A stretch of 37,010 bases of DNA, taken from positions 1 to 37,010 of the forward strand of contig JAFAFY010000427.1 of assembly GCA_023423235.1 (NCBI GenBank), written 5' to 3'. Shown piece by piece: positions 17,413 to 25,531 of this stretch; within the stretch, counting starts at the first letter, position 1; each line of letters starts with the position of its first letter. Source of the DNA: Pseudomonadota bacterium. Lineage in GTDB: Bacteria; Pseudomonadota; Gammaproteobacteria; Xanthomonadales; Xanthomonadaceae. The notes below the pieces were generated by a model that saw nothing but the letters and a program-made list of their open reading frames with translations, was not told the DNA's origin and ran no database searches. Made by a program: the position numbers and the translations under genes.

Positions 17413-18455
17413 ACATCGCCGCCAGCAAGGCCACGACCGCCGCCGCGAAGGCCGGCGCCGACGCCACCGCCGCGCCGGTCGCCATCACCCTGATCGAGGC
17501 GATCACCCAGGCACTGGCGCACGCGCTGCGCAACGACGATTCGGTCGTGGTGCTGGGCGAGGACGTCGGCGTCAACGGCGGCGTGTTCCGCGCCACCGCC
17601 GGGCTGCAGGCGCAGTTCGGGCCCCAGCGCGTACTCGACACCCCGCTCGACGAGACCACCATCGCCGGGCTGACCGTCGGCATGGCCGCGATGGGCATGA
17701 AGCCGGTCGCCGAAGCGCAGTTCGACGGCTTCATGTACCCGATGGTCGACCACATCATCTGCCACGCCGCGCGCTTCCGTTACCGCACCCGCGGTCGCCT
17801 GAGCTGCCCGATGGTGCTGCGCGTACCGTGGGGAGGCGGCATCCGCGCGCCCGAGCACCACAGCGAGGCCAACGAGGCGATCTTCACCAACGTGCCGGGC
17901 CTGCGCGTGGTCATGCCGTCCTCGCCCGCGCGCGCCTACGGCCTGCTGCTGGCGGCAATCCGCGAGCCGGACCCGGTGATCTACTTCGAACCCAAGCGCA
18001 TCTACCGCCAGTACAAGGAAGTGGTGCCCGACGATGGCGAGGCGCTGCCGCTGGATGTCTGCTACGTGCCGCGCGACGGCACCGACGTGACCCTGATCAG
18101 CTGGGGCGCGCAGGTCAAGGAGGCGCTGGAAGCGGCGGAGACGCTGGCGCAGGACGGCATCAGCGCCGAGGTCATCGATGTCGCCACGCTGCGACCGCTG
18201 GATTTCGCCACCATCGCCGAATCGGTCTCGCGCACCGGCCGCGCGGTCATCGTCCACGAGGCCCCCAAGACCGCGGGCTTCGGTGCCGAGATCGCCGCGC
18301 GCCTTGCCGAGGAGTCGATGTACGACCTGCTGGCGCCGGTGGAGCGCGTCACCGGCTACGACACCCACATCCCGCTGTTCCGCCTGGAAATGAAGTACCT
18401 GCCCAGCGTGGACAAGATCGTGGCCGCGGCGAAGCGGGCGATGGCAGCGGGCTGA
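17409..18455 (+). CDS. pdhB: 2-oxo-acid dehydrogenase E1 component, beta subunit
   Basis: The 348-aa subunit completes the E1 active site. It begins with an Ala-rich tail of about 25 residues, then the conserved body: VVLGEDVGVNGGVFRATAGL, DTPLDETTIAGLTVGMAAMG, AEAQFDGFMYPMVDHIICHA, RVPWGGGIRAPEHHSE. The C-terminal transketolase half has LISWGAQVKEALEAAE, DVATLRPLDF and HEAPKTAGFGAEIAA. Its ATG overlaps the stop of the alpha gene by the ATGA arrangement, so the two subunits should be made in equal amounts. A small SH3-like gene follows after six bases. No E3 gene is found in the operon. Confidence 0.92.
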   Translation: MNIAASKATTAAAKAGADATAAPVAITLIEAITQALAHALRNDDSVVVLGEDVGVNGGVFRATAGLQAQFGPQRVLDTPLDETTIAGLTVGMAAMGMKPVAEAQFDGFMYPMVDHIICHAARFRYRTRGRLSCPMVLRVPWGGGIRAPEHHSEANEAIFTNVPGLRVVMPSSPARAYGLLLAAIREPDPVIYFEPKRIYRQYKEVVPDDGEALPLDVCYVPRDGTDVTLISWGAQVKEALEAAETLAQDGISAEVIDVATLRPLDFATIAESVSRTGRAVIVHEAPKTAGFGAEIAARLAEESMYDLLAPVERVTGYDTHIPLFRLEMKYLPSVDKIVAAAKRAMAAG

Positions 18456-18461
18456 GGCGCG

Positions 18462-18839
18462 ATGGCCGCGCCGGTTGTCGCCTTCGTTGTCGCGGCGCAC
18501 CGCGCACCGGCGTACGCACCGATCCGGGTACAGGCCGGCGAGATGCCGACGCCCGGCGTCGTGGATACACAATGGCCGCAGTTCACCTGGATGGTGGGCG
18601 CCGACGGCGCCGGCGGCTGGATGCCCACGTCGCTGCTGCAACACGATGCCAGCGAGCCGCCGCGTGCGGTCGCCCGCGAGGATTACGGGACCACCGAACT
18701 GGAGACGGACCCGGGCGACCGGATCCTGCTCCATCGCCTGCTCGCCGACGGGTGGTGGGCGGAGAATGAAAAGGGCATGCGTGGCTGGATTCCCGCCCGC
18801 GCGCTCGCACCGCCGGCAGCCGCCGGCACGACCGATTGA
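18462..18839 (+). CDS. Small protein with two SH3-like segments inside the E1/E2 operon
   Basis: The 125-aa protein has no signal peptide and two similar short segments: FTWMVGADGAGGWMPTSLL (about 42-60) and WWAENEKGMRGWIPARAL (about 98-115). Both have the W...G.(R/G)GW(I/M)P ending of an SH3 fold. Each is preceded by an L/V-x-x-G-D/E segment (RVQAGEMP, TDPGDRIL). Tightly placed between E1 beta (6-bp gap) and E2 (11-bp gap), it is surely co-transcribed. Such a partner is not part of the textbook E1-E2-E3 complex. It may bind the proline- and alanine-rich linker of E2 or act as an assembly factor; both ideas are inference. Confidence 0.75.
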   Translation: MAAPVVAFVVAAHRAPAYAPIRVQAGEMPTPGVVDTQWPQFTWMVGADGAGGWMPTSLLQHDASEPPRAVAREDYGTTELETDPGDRILLHRLLADGWWAENEKGMRGWIPARALAPPAAAGTTD

Positions 18840-18850
18840 GGACTGCACGC

Positions 18851-20338
18851 ATGGCCAACAGCACTTCCTTCCGCCTCCCCGACCTCGGTGAGGGCCTGCC
18901 CGACGCGACGATCGTCGAATGGGCGGTCAAGGTCGGCGACACCATCCGCCTGGACGATGCGCTGGTGTCGATGGAAACCGCCAAGGCGGTGGTCGACGTG
19001 CCCTCGCCGGTCTCGGGCAAGGTGCTCAGGCTTGCCGGCGATCCCGGCGACATCATCGAGACCGGCGCGGTGCTGGCCGAGTTCGAGATCGACCCCAGCC
19101 AGCCGCAGCGCGCCGAAGGCCAGGACACCGGCCATCACCACGGCCCGCCGAAGGACGCGTCCGCCAAGGGCGCGCCCGGCAAAGGCGTGGGCGCAGCCGA
19201 TCCGGCGCCCGACAGCAAGGTGGTCGCCTCGACCGAGGGCGGCGCGATCGCCGCCGGTGACGACGCCCCGCCCGAGGTGAAATCCGAACCCGGCGCGCGC
19301 GCCGACAGCGGCACCGTGGTCGGGGCCATGCAGTCCTCCGACGCGGTGCACAGCGAACAGGCCAGCTCTGCCGGCGGCGTCAAGGCGATGCCGGCGGTGC
19401 GCGCGCTGGCGCGCAAGCTGAAAGTCGACATCAGCCGCGTGCGCGGCAGCGGCAGCGACGGCGTGGTGACGATGGCCGACGTCAAGCAGGCTGCGGCCCG
19501 GGGGGATGCCGTGGCCGGTTCACCTCTCCCGCGCGCGGGAGAGGTCGACGCGCGCAGCGCGTCGGGCGAGGGCGGCAACACCGTGTCGCCCTCATCCGCC
19601 CTTCGGGCACCTTCTCCCGGAGGGAGAAGGGAAGAGCAGCGTACGCAGCTGTCGGCCTCCGGCAAGCCCATGCGGACCCAGCCGCCGTCGGTGTCCGCCT
19701 CCGGCCAGCCCGAACCGCTCAAGGGCGTGCGCCGCAACATGGCGCGGGTGATGGCCGACGCGCACGCCAAGGTCGTGCCGACCACGCTCAGCGACGACGC
19801 CGACATCCACGCCTGGGCGCCGGGCAACGACGTCACCGTGCGCCTGATCCGCGCCATCTGCGCCGCCGCGCGCACGGTGCCCGCGCTCAATGCCTGGTTC
19901 GATGGCGACAAGCTCACCCGCACCCTGCATCCGCATGTCGATATCGGCATCGCCGTGGACACCGACGACGGCCTGTTCGTGCCGGCGCTGCGCAATGCCG
20001 ACGTGCTCGATGCCGGCGGCGTGCGCGAGGGCATCAACCGCCTGCGCGCGCAGGTCGGCGACCGCAGCATTCCGGCTTCGGAACTGACCGGCTACACCAT
20101 CTCGCTGTCGAACTTCGGCATGTTCGCCGGCCGCTACGCCACGCCGGTGGTGGTGCCGCCGTGCGTGGCGATCGTCGCCGCCGGCCGCGGCCGCCACCAG
20201 ATCACCCCGGTGATCGGCGGCTTCGAATCGCACAGGGTCATCCCGCTGTCGCTGACCTTCGACCACCGCGCCGCGACCGGCGGCGAGGCCGCGCGCTTCC
20301 TCAAGGCGATGCTCGACGATCTCGCCCTGCCGCACTGA
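18851..20338 (+). CDS. pdhC: Dihydrolipoamide acyltransferase (E2) of the 2-oxo-acid dehydrogenase complex
   Basis: The 495-aa core subunit transfers the acyl group from lipoate to CoA. Domains in order: one lipoyl domain (about 5-85, lipoyl-Lys45 in SMETAKAVVDVP), a long Ala/Pro/Asp linker with HHHGPP, and a peripheral-subunit binding domain (about 178-216, MPAVRALARKLKVDISRVRG). A second, unusual linker and the catalytic domain (about 290-495) with DHRAATGGEAARFL near the end complete it; His and Asp/Gly of the active site are in that motif. The linker between binding and catalytic domains is largely encoded by an interspersed repeat (19521-19631). The ATG at 18851 is preceded by GAGGA. E3 must come from elsewhere in the genome. 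Confidence 0.93.
   Translation: MANSTSFRLPDLGEGLPDATIVEWAVKVGDTIRLDDALVSMETAKAVVDVPSPVSGKVLRLAGDPGDIIETGAVLAEFEIDPSQPQRAEGQDTGHHHGPPKDASAKGAPGKGVGAADPAPDSKVVASTEGGAIAAGDDAPPEVKSEPGARADSGTVVGAMQSSDAVHSEQASSAGGVKAMPAVRALARKLKVDISRVRGSGSDGVVTMADVKQAAARGDAVAGSPLPRAGEVDARSASGEGGNTVSPSSALRAPSPGGRREEQRTQLSASGKPMRTQPPSVSASGQPEPLKGVRRNMARVMADAHAKVVPTTLSDDADIHAWAPGNDVTVRLIRAICAAARTVPALNAWFDGDKLTRTLHPHVDIGIAVDTDDGLFVPALRNADVLDAGGVREGINRLRAQVGDRSIPASELTGYTISLSNFGMFAGRYATPVVVPPCVAIVAAGRGRHQITPVIGGFESHRVIPLSLTFDHRAATGGEAARFLKAMLDDLALPH
19521..19631. repeat. Interspersed multi-hairpin repeat inserted in frame in the E2 gene
   Basis: Four perfect inverted repeats are packed in about 110 bp. They are a 24-bp palindrome at 19522-19545 (half ACCTCTCCCGCG), CGACGCG/CGCGTCG (19546-19552, 19558-19564), GCCC/GGGC around TTC (19598-19608), and CCTTCTCCC/GGGAGAAGG (19610-19618, 19622-19630). 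The text GGTTCACCTCTCCC...CCCTCATCCGCCCTTCGGGC...GGGAGAAGGG is the form of a repeat usually found between genes in this bacterial group. Here it carries no stop and is translated as an Arg/Ser/Pro/Gly-rich linker (PLPRAGEVDARSASGEGG and onward). Confidence 0.85.
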
Positions 20339-20358
20339 CGCATCGCCAGGGCGCCCAC

Positions 20359-20805
20359 ATGATCGCCATCACACTGATCACCCTGCTCATCGTGGCCGGC
20401 ATCCTGCTCGGCGTCCGCATGATCCAGCGCGGCGCCGCCAAAGCCGCGGCCTCGGGGCAGCTCGATGACAGCGCCACCACGGCAGACAGGCCGGAGGCGC
20501 GCGCGGCGATCGAGCAGTGGGCCGGGGCGCATGGCTACCAGCGCGTCGAGCCTGCGGCCGACCTGATCCGCTACCAGAAGCACGTGGGTGCGACCTCCGG
20601 CAATCCCACCTACCTCGACGTCCGCCACGGCGATGGCCACCTGACCCTGGCCTCCTACATGGGCGTGATCCATCCGTTCACGCGCCAGCCCGGCGGCCAG
20701 ATGCCGCTGAGCACGCCCGGCCTGGTGCTGGCGTTTCCGCGCAAGACCGCCAGGCGCGAGCACAACGTGCTGCGTGCCGCGCTCGGGCTGCCCGCCATCG
20801 ACTGA
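20359..20805 (+). CDS. Small membrane-anchored protein, paralogue of the gene at 21339
   Basis: The 148-aa protein begins with one hydrophobic segment (MIAITLITLLIVAGILLGVR) and then a soluble domain of about 110 residues. The domain starts with AIEQWAGAHGYQRVEPAADL and has a strand RYQKHVG..SGNPTYLDV. It matches the protein at 21339-21770 in layout and in the W-A-x-A-x-G-Y-x-R, Y-[QR]-K, P-x-[YF]-L-[DE]-V and C-terminal AHE/REHN..L..LG positions. I do not recognise a family with known function. The start ATG lies 20 bases after the E2 stop, so it may be read from the same transcript. Confidence 0.75.
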   Translation: MIAITLITLLIVAGILLGVRMIQRGAAKAAASGQLDDSATTADRPEARAAIEQWAGAHGYQRVEPAADLIRYQKHVGATSGNPTYLDVRHGDGHLTLASYMGVIHPFTRQPGGQMPLSTPGLVLAFPRKTARREHNVLRAALGLPAID

Positions 20806-20872
20806 GCCTCACTCCGCATGCGCTGCGGGCATGGGAGACTCGGCCCTGACCGACGCCGCAGGAGACACGCCA

Positions 20873-21286
20873 ATGCCGCACCGCAGCCGCCTGTCCACGT
20901 TCGTGCTCGACTGCGAGGTCGAGGACCTGGCCCCGCACGTCGCATTCTGGAGCCGTGCGCTCGGCAAGCCGGTCGCGTCCATTGACCAGGACGGCGACGG
21001 CCGCTATGCCGAGCTGGAGACCGCGGCGGACGAGCCGATCCTGCTGTTGCAGAAAGTCGACCACGCCTCGCACATCCATCTCGACATCGAGGCCGACGAC
21101 ATCGATGCCGAGGCCGACCGGCTCGAGCGCCTGGGCGCGCGCAGGATCGCCTTCGTCAAACGCTGGTGGGTGATGGAGGCGCCGAGTGGGCACCGCTTCT
21201 GCGTGGTGCGCCCGCAGCGCGAGCCCTTCGGCCCGCACGCCAACACCTGGGACGACGACGGAAGGCCGGCACGCCAGCCACGGTGA
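20873..21286 (+). CDS. VOC/glyoxalase-like domain protein
   Basis: The 137-aa protein has a vicinal-oxygen-chelate-like fold: TFVLDCEVEDLAPHVAFWSR, a central ELETAADEPILLLQKVDHASHIHLDIEADDI and the end WVMEAPSGHRFCVVRPQR. The pattern of paired beta-alpha-beta-beta-beta units and the H-x-H-x-D-I-E segment fit a glyoxalase-like single-chain protein that works as a dimer. The substrate is unknown. GGAG precedes the ATG at 20873. It is flanked by two related membrane-anchored proteins. Confidence 0.8.
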   Translation: MPHRSRLSTFVLDCEVEDLAPHVAFWSRALGKPVASIDQDGDGRYAELETAADEPILLLQKVDHASHIHLDIEADDIDAEADRLERLGARRIAFVKRWWVMEAPSGHRFCVVRPQREPFGPHANTWDDDGRPARQPR

Positions 21287-21338
21287 CACCGTCCGCCACG
21301 CCGGGCTAGATTGCGGGTCCTTTGTCCGGAGCCTGCGT

Positions 21339-21770
21339 ATGCGCATCCTGTTCTTCGCAATCATCGGTGCCGCCATCGGCCTGGCCGCCATCAACCTGAT
21401 GGCCTACCTCGCCCGCAACAGGAACAACCCCTTCGATCGCCGCGAGTTCTCCGGCGGCGCCGAGGCGCTCGCGAAGATCGATGCCTGGGCCGCGGCCAAC
21501 GGCTACACGCGCCAGCCCGACGTCGAGGGCAGGCGCGTCTACCGCAAGGGCATCAACGTCCTGACCTCGCCGATGTTCCTGGAAGTCGAGACGCTGGGCG
21601 AGCGCATCGCCACCCGCAGCTTCGTGCGCATCGACGGTCTGATCCTCAAGGGCGACCTGGCGCTGGCCGCCGACGGCCCGATGGCCAAGCTGCCGCGCGC
21701 CAACGCGCAGAAGGCGCACGAGGCACTGTTCGCCCAGCTCGGCGCTCCGTCGCCTGCGCTGCTGCCCTGA
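21339..21770 (+). CDS. Small membrane-anchored protein, paralogue of the gene at 20359
   Basis: The 143-aa protein has an N-terminal hydrophobic helix (MRILFFAIIGAAIGLAAINL), then a soluble domain with KIDAWAAANGYTRQPDVEGR, VYRKGINVLTSPMFLEVETL and a C-terminal KAHEALFAQLG. It aligns by eye with the protein at 20359 over the whole soluble part. The pair looks like a duplication with a VOC gene between. Orientation of the soluble domain is uncertain, because the positive charges after the first helix suggest a cytoplasmic location. Convergent with the metallo-hydrolase gene, only 12 bp away. Confidence 0.72.
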   Translation: MRILFFAIIGAAIGLAAINLMAYLARNRNNPFDRREFSGGAEALAKIDAWAAANGYTRQPDVEGRRVYRKGINVLTSPMFLEVETLGERIATRSFVRIDGLILKGDLALAADGPMAKLPRANAQKAHEALFAQLGAPSPALLP

Positions 21771-21782
21771 GCGGCCGCACCC

Positions 21783-22715
21783 TCAACGCGCGATTCGGTC
21801 CAGCCAGGCGCACAGCCCCTGGGCATTGAGTGCGATGTCGCCGCCGAGGATGTCATCCACGCGCGCGGCGGCATCGTCGATCCCGTGCGCCTGCGCCCGC
21901 GCGGTGTAGAGCGTGCGCAGGCCATCGGCGATGCGGGCTTCGCGATCCGGTTCCTGTTGCGCGGCCTGCGCGATCGCCACCATCGCGTCGATCTGCGCGT
22001 GCAGGTCCGCCGCCAGCCGCGCGCATTCGGTCACCTCGCCGTAGTGCGCGATGCGGATCGAGGCCGGCGCGCGCGCCAGCAGGCGATCGATCGAGTCGTG
22101 CAGCTGCTGCGGGTCGAACTGCACCGGCGAGGTCGTGGGCACGATGAACGCGCCGTTGCCGTTGTCGAATTCGCAATAGGAGATGCCGAAGGTATCGCCG
22201 GCGAACCAGCTGCGGCTGCGCGCATCCCACACGCTGTAGTGGTGGCGCGCGTGGCCGGGCGTGTCGACGCACAGCAGCGGCCGGCCGGCGAGATCGACGA
22301 CATGGCCATCGTCGGCCACCACCACGCGATCCTCGGGCACCGGCAGCATGCCGGCGTGGTCGCGGTCGAACGCGGCGTCGCCATAGACCGCGCGCGCGCC
22401 GGCGATCAGCCGCGTCGGGTCGATCATGTGCGGCGCGCCGCGCGGATGCACCACCAGCCGCGCGTTGGGCAGCGCCCGGATCAGCGGGCCCGCCGCGCCG
22501 GCATGGTCCAGGTGCACATGGGTGACCAGCAGCCAGTCGACCGCCTCGCGCGCCACGCCGGCGGCGTCGAGCGCATCCAGCACGCGCTGCGCGCAAGTCG
22601 CGGTGCCGCAGTCGACCAGCGCCGCGCGACCGCTCTCCTGCAGCAGGTAGGCCGCGCACAGCTTCGGCCGCACGTAACCGGTGTCGATAAGGGTGATGTC
22701 GTGGTTGGCAGCCAT
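21783..22715 (-). CDS. MBL-fold metallo-hydrolase
   Basis: The 310-aa protein has the metallo-beta-lactamase fold. Metal-binding motifs are THVHLDHAG (HxHxDH), DTPGHARHHYSVWD (third His), FAGDTFG (bridging Asp) and RIAHYGEV near the domain end (last His). A helical C-terminal extension of about 80 residues follows (LAADLHAQIDAMVAIAQAAQ). The start at 22715 (MAANHDITLIDTGYVRPKL) was chosen because GGGAGGT lies seven bases before it; the upstream GTG at 22724 overlaps that site. The substrate is not clear; family members hydrolyse thioesters, lactones or phosphoesters. Confidence 0.88.
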   Translation of the reverse strand: MAANHDITLIDTGYVRPKLCAAYLLQESGRAALVDCGTATCAQRVLDALDAAGVAREAVDWLLVTHVHLDHAGAAGPLIRALPNARLVVHPRGAPHMIDPTRLIAGARAVYGDAAFDRDHAGMLPVPEDRVVVADDGHVVDLAGRPLLCVDTPGHARHHYSVWDARSRSWFAGDTFGISYCEFDNGNGAFIVPTTSPVQFDPQQLHDSIDRLLARAPASIRIAHYGEVTECARLAADLHAQIDAMVAIAQAAQQEPDREARIADGLRTLYTARAQAHGIDDAAARVDDILGGDIALNAQGLCAWLDRIAR

Positions 22716-22810
22716 GGTCCGCACCTCCCAGGCGGTCCGGCCAGTCTAGGCTGCGCGGCGCGCGCGCCCGATACGGCCTTGGTCGAAGCCAGGCCTTTGG
22801 CCTGCGCGGG

Positions 22811-23122
22811 TCAGCGCCGCAGTCGCAGCAGGCGCCCGCGCAGCGCGAAGGCCAGCCCCAGCACGGCCAGGAATACGCCATAGCCGATCGCGGTGGCGAG
22901 GATCTGCGCCCACATCCGGCCGTGGCCGGGATCGGCCACCTGCTGTGCCCAGTGGATCGACAGCACGAAGGCCACCACCGCCAGCGCCAGGCTGGCCAGG
23001 TCGTAGAGCGCGCGGCGCGCGCCACGCGGCCGGCGCGGGAACGCCCAGAACAGCACGCCGAGGATCAGGAACCACGGCAGGAACAGCAGCAGCGCCAGAT
23101 TCAACTCGACCAGTGCGTTCAT
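22811..23122 (-). CDS. Small integral membrane protein coupled to trpS
   Basis: The 103-aa protein has three hydrophobic segments (LALLLFLPWFLILGVLFWAF, YDLASLALAVVAFVLSIHWA, ILATAIGYGVFLAVLGLAFA) separated by arginine-rich loops and a basic C-terminus (LRGRLLRLRR). Its ATG overlaps the stop codon of trpS (ATGA), so it is translated together with it. I know no function for it. A supporting point for its reality is the sharp contrast between hydrophobic and Arg-rich parts that fits the positive-inside rule. Confidence 0.78.
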   Translation of the reverse strand: MNALVELNLALLLFLPWFLILGVLFWAFPRRPRGARRALYDLASLALAVVAFVLSIHWAQQVADPGHGRMWAQILATAIGYGVFLAVLGLAFALRGRLLRLRR

Positions 23123-24447
23123 GACGCGGCGGTCTTCTCCGCATCGGCCGCGGCCAGGGCGTCGAGCGCGGCCCGCACCTCGCCCTCGGCCACGCCTTCG
23201 CCCAGCGCGGCCGGCGCATCGGTGATCGCCAGCGCCCCGCTGCGCAGGCGCGCGATGGTCTGCCCGGCATCGCGCGGCGCATCGAAGGCGTGGCTCTGCA
23301 GCAACACGCGCTCGCCCTCGGCCAGTTTGAAATAGAACCGGCCGTCGGCCTCGCGGTACTGCTTGAAGGCCGGCAACACGCGAACCGTCAGCGACGCTTC
23401 GGCCGCCTCACCGGTCGCGATCGAGACCTTGCCCAGGTCGCGCAGGCCAACCGCGTCGCGCAACTGCGCCAGCAGCGGCGTCGCATAGCGCTCGCGCAGG
23501 CGGCGGCCGCCGTCGCGCAGGATCTCCTCGATGTCGCCCGGGCGCGCCATCAGCGTCTCGTAGCGTTCGCGCATCGGCGCGACCTCGCGCTCGATCAGCG
23601 CCAGCAACTGCTGCTTGGCATCGCCCCAGCCGATGCCGTCGGTATAGGCCCGGGCGAACGCCGCGGTTTCCTCCGCGCTTGCGAAGGCCTGGTAGAGCTG
23701 GAACAGCGCCGAGCCGGCGGTGTCCTTGGCCTCGCCCGGGGCGCGCGAGTCGGTCAGGATCGAGAACACCAGCTTCTTCAGCTGCGCCGGCGGCGCGAAC
23801 AAGGGAATGGTGTTGTCGTAGCTCTTGCTCATCTTGCGGCCGTCCAGGCCTGGCAGCGTGGCGACGGTTTCGTCCACCACCGCCTCGGGCAGGGTGAACC
23901 AGTCGTGGCCGTAGACATGGTTGAAGCGCTGGCCGAAATCGCGCGCCATCTCGATGTGCTGCACCTGGTCACGACCGACGGGGACCTTGTCGGCGTTGAA
24001 GATCAGGATGTCGGCGGGCATCAGCACCGGATACATGAACAAGCCGGCAGTGACCCCGGCATCCTCGTCCTCGCCCTCGCTGCGGTTGCGGTCGACCGCG
24101 GCCTTGTAGGCATGCGCGCGGTTGAGGATGCCCTTGCCGGCCACGCAGGTCAGCAGCCACATCAGCTCGGTGGTCTCGGGCACATCGCTCTGGCGGTAGA
24201 ACCAGACCTTGGCCGGGTCGAGGCCGGCGGCCAGCCAGGTCGCGGCGATCTCCAGCGTCGAGCGCTGGGTACGCGCCGGGTCCTGCGCCTTGATCAGGCT
24301 GTGCAGGTCGGCGAGGAAATAGAAGCTCTCGGTATTCGGCGCGTGGCTGGCGGCGATCGCCGGACGCACCGCGCCGACGTAGTTGCCGAGATGCGGCGTG
24401 CCCGAGGTGGTGATGCCGGTGAGGACGCGGAGCGGACGCTGGGACAT
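23119..24447 (-). CDS. trpS: Tryptophanyl-tRNA synthetase with C-terminal extension
   Basis: The 442-aa class Ic synthetase charges tRNA-Trp. Signature sequences are GTPHLGNYVGA (HIGH motif), the KMSKS loop in GRKMSKSYDNTIPLF, and AGLFMYPVLMPADILIFNAD with VGRDQVQHIEMARD in the active site. Usual bacterial TrpS has about 330-340 residues; this one carries about 100 extra at the C-terminus. They contain ADGRFYFKLAEGERVLLQSH, a segment that resembles a DUF1508 (YegP-type) unit. The long open frame upstream of 24447 is a shadow of the divergent gene. The ATG gives MSQRPLRVLTGITTSGTPHL, the family start. The stop overlaps the next gene. Confidence 0.95.
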   Translation of the reverse strand: MSQRPLRVLTGITTSGTPHLGNYVGAVRPAIAASHAPNTESFYFLADLHSLIKAQDPARTQRSTLEIAATWLAAGLDPAKVWFYRQSDVPETTELMWLLTCVAGKGILNRAHAYKAAVDRNRSEGEDEDAGVTAGLFMYPVLMPADILIFNADKVPVGRDQVQHIEMARDFGQRFNHVYGHDWFTLPEAVVDETVATLPGLDGRKMSKSYDNTIPLFAPPAQLKKLVFSILTDSRAPGEAKDTAGSALFQLYQAFASAEETAAFARAYTDGIGWGDAKQQLLALIEREVAPMRERYETLMARPGDIEEILRDGGRRLRERYATPLLAQLRDAVGLRDLGKVSIATGEAAEASLTVRVLPAFKQYREADGRFYFKLAEGERVLLQSHAFDAPRDAGQTIARLRSGALAITDAPAALGEGVAEGEVRAALDALAAADAEKTAAS

Positions 24448-24588
24448 GGACGGAACGCGGGTCGGGACAGGCGGCAAGTCTAACCGTTGCCGCCGCGGGC
24501 CCGGCCGCGCCACCGCGATGCAGCGCAGCGGCAACCCCACCCGCGCAGCTGGCGCGTTGGAGCCAGCGTCCCCATCGGAGAACCGCCC

Positions 24589-25500
24589 ATGTCCCGCTAC
24601 GCCCCGTCTCCCTCCCACGCACCGCAGCCCAGCGGCGTGCCTGTGTCCGCCCCGTCCTGGCGGGCCTTGCTGTGTTCGAGCCTGCCGCGTTCGAGCTTGC
24701 TGCTGTCGACGCTGCTGCTGGCCGCCCTCGGTACTCCTGCATCGGCCGCGACCCGCGTGGTCGCGCCGCAGCCTTCGCGTCCATTGGTCGAACTGCAACT
24801 GGTCGACCGTGACAGCGGCAGCTGGCTGCCCAGCTATCCCCACCGCGGCATGCAGTGGGTGGCCGGCGAGCCCGGCCGCAGCTACAGCGTACGCCTGACC
24901 AACACCACGGGCGAGCGCGTGCTGGTGGTGCTGTCGGTCGATGGCGTCAACGCGATCAGCGGCGAAACCGCCGACCCGGCGCAATCGGGCTATGTGCTGT
25001 CGCCGTGGCAGAGCACCGAGATCAGCGGCTGGCGCAAGTCGCATGCCGAGGTCGCGCGCTTCGTGTTCACCGACCTGCCCGACAGCTACGCCGCTCGCAC
25101 CGGACGCCCGGACAACGTCGGCAGCATCGGCATCGCGGTGTTCCGCGAGCGTCAGTCGCCCACACCGCGGCCGCTGCCCTCACCGCCTATCGCGCGCAGC
25201 GCAGCACCGCCGCCCGCGCCCGGCAACGCGGCGCGCGCGCAGGCCTCGGAATCCACAATGACGGCCGACGCCATGGGCGCGCGCCAGCAGGTCGGTACCG
25301 GCCACGGCATGCGCGAGTGGTCGCCGGTGTCCGATACGCGCTTCGCACGCGCAAGCCGGCGTCCGGCGCAGGTGACGGAACTGCGCTACGACGCGCCGCA
25401 GGCGCTGGCGGCGCTGGGCATCGGTCCGGCAGCCGGCCACCATTGGCAGGCGCGGCAGCCACGCGCGTTTCCCGGTGGCTTCGTGCCCGACCCGCGCTGA
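24589..25500 (+). CDS. Secreted protein of unknown function
   Basis: The 303-aa protein has a long signal region: a basic/Ser-Pro N-terminus of about 25 residues, a hydrophobic core (LLLSTLLLAALGTPASA) and a cleavage site near ASA-ATRVV. The mature part has a beta-sandwich-like domain (about 60-185: PLVELQLVDRDSGSWLPSYP, YSVRLTNTTGERVLVVLSVD, STEISGWRKSHAEVARFVFT) followed by a Pro/Ala linker and a C-terminal tail with HGMREWSPVSDTRF. ATG at 24589 follows GGAG with eight bases spacing. The layout suggests a periplasmic or exported structural protein; no family name can be given with confidence. Confidence 0.75.
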   Translation: MSRYAPSPSHAPQPSGVPVSAPSWRALLCSSLPRSSLLLSTLLLAALGTPASAATRVVAPQPSRPLVELQLVDRDSGSWLPSYPHRGMQWVAGEPGRSYSVRLTNTTGERVLVVLSVDGVNAISGETADPAQSGYVLSPWQSTEISGWRKSHAEVARFVFTDLPDSYAARTGRPDNVGSIGIAVFRERQSPTPRPLPSPPIARSAAPPPAPGNAARAQASESTMTADAMGARQQVGTGHGMREWSPVSDTRFARASRRPAQVTELRYDAPQALAALGIGPAAGHHWQARQPRAFPGGFVPDPR

Positions 25501-25531
25501 TCCGCATGCCCGCAACATCGCCATAAGCGGA

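Noticed and set aside
19521..19631. CRISPR array or mobile element inside the E2 gene
   Set aside because: There are no evenly spaced direct repeats and no transposase; the symmetry is that of a short interspersed hairpin repeat.
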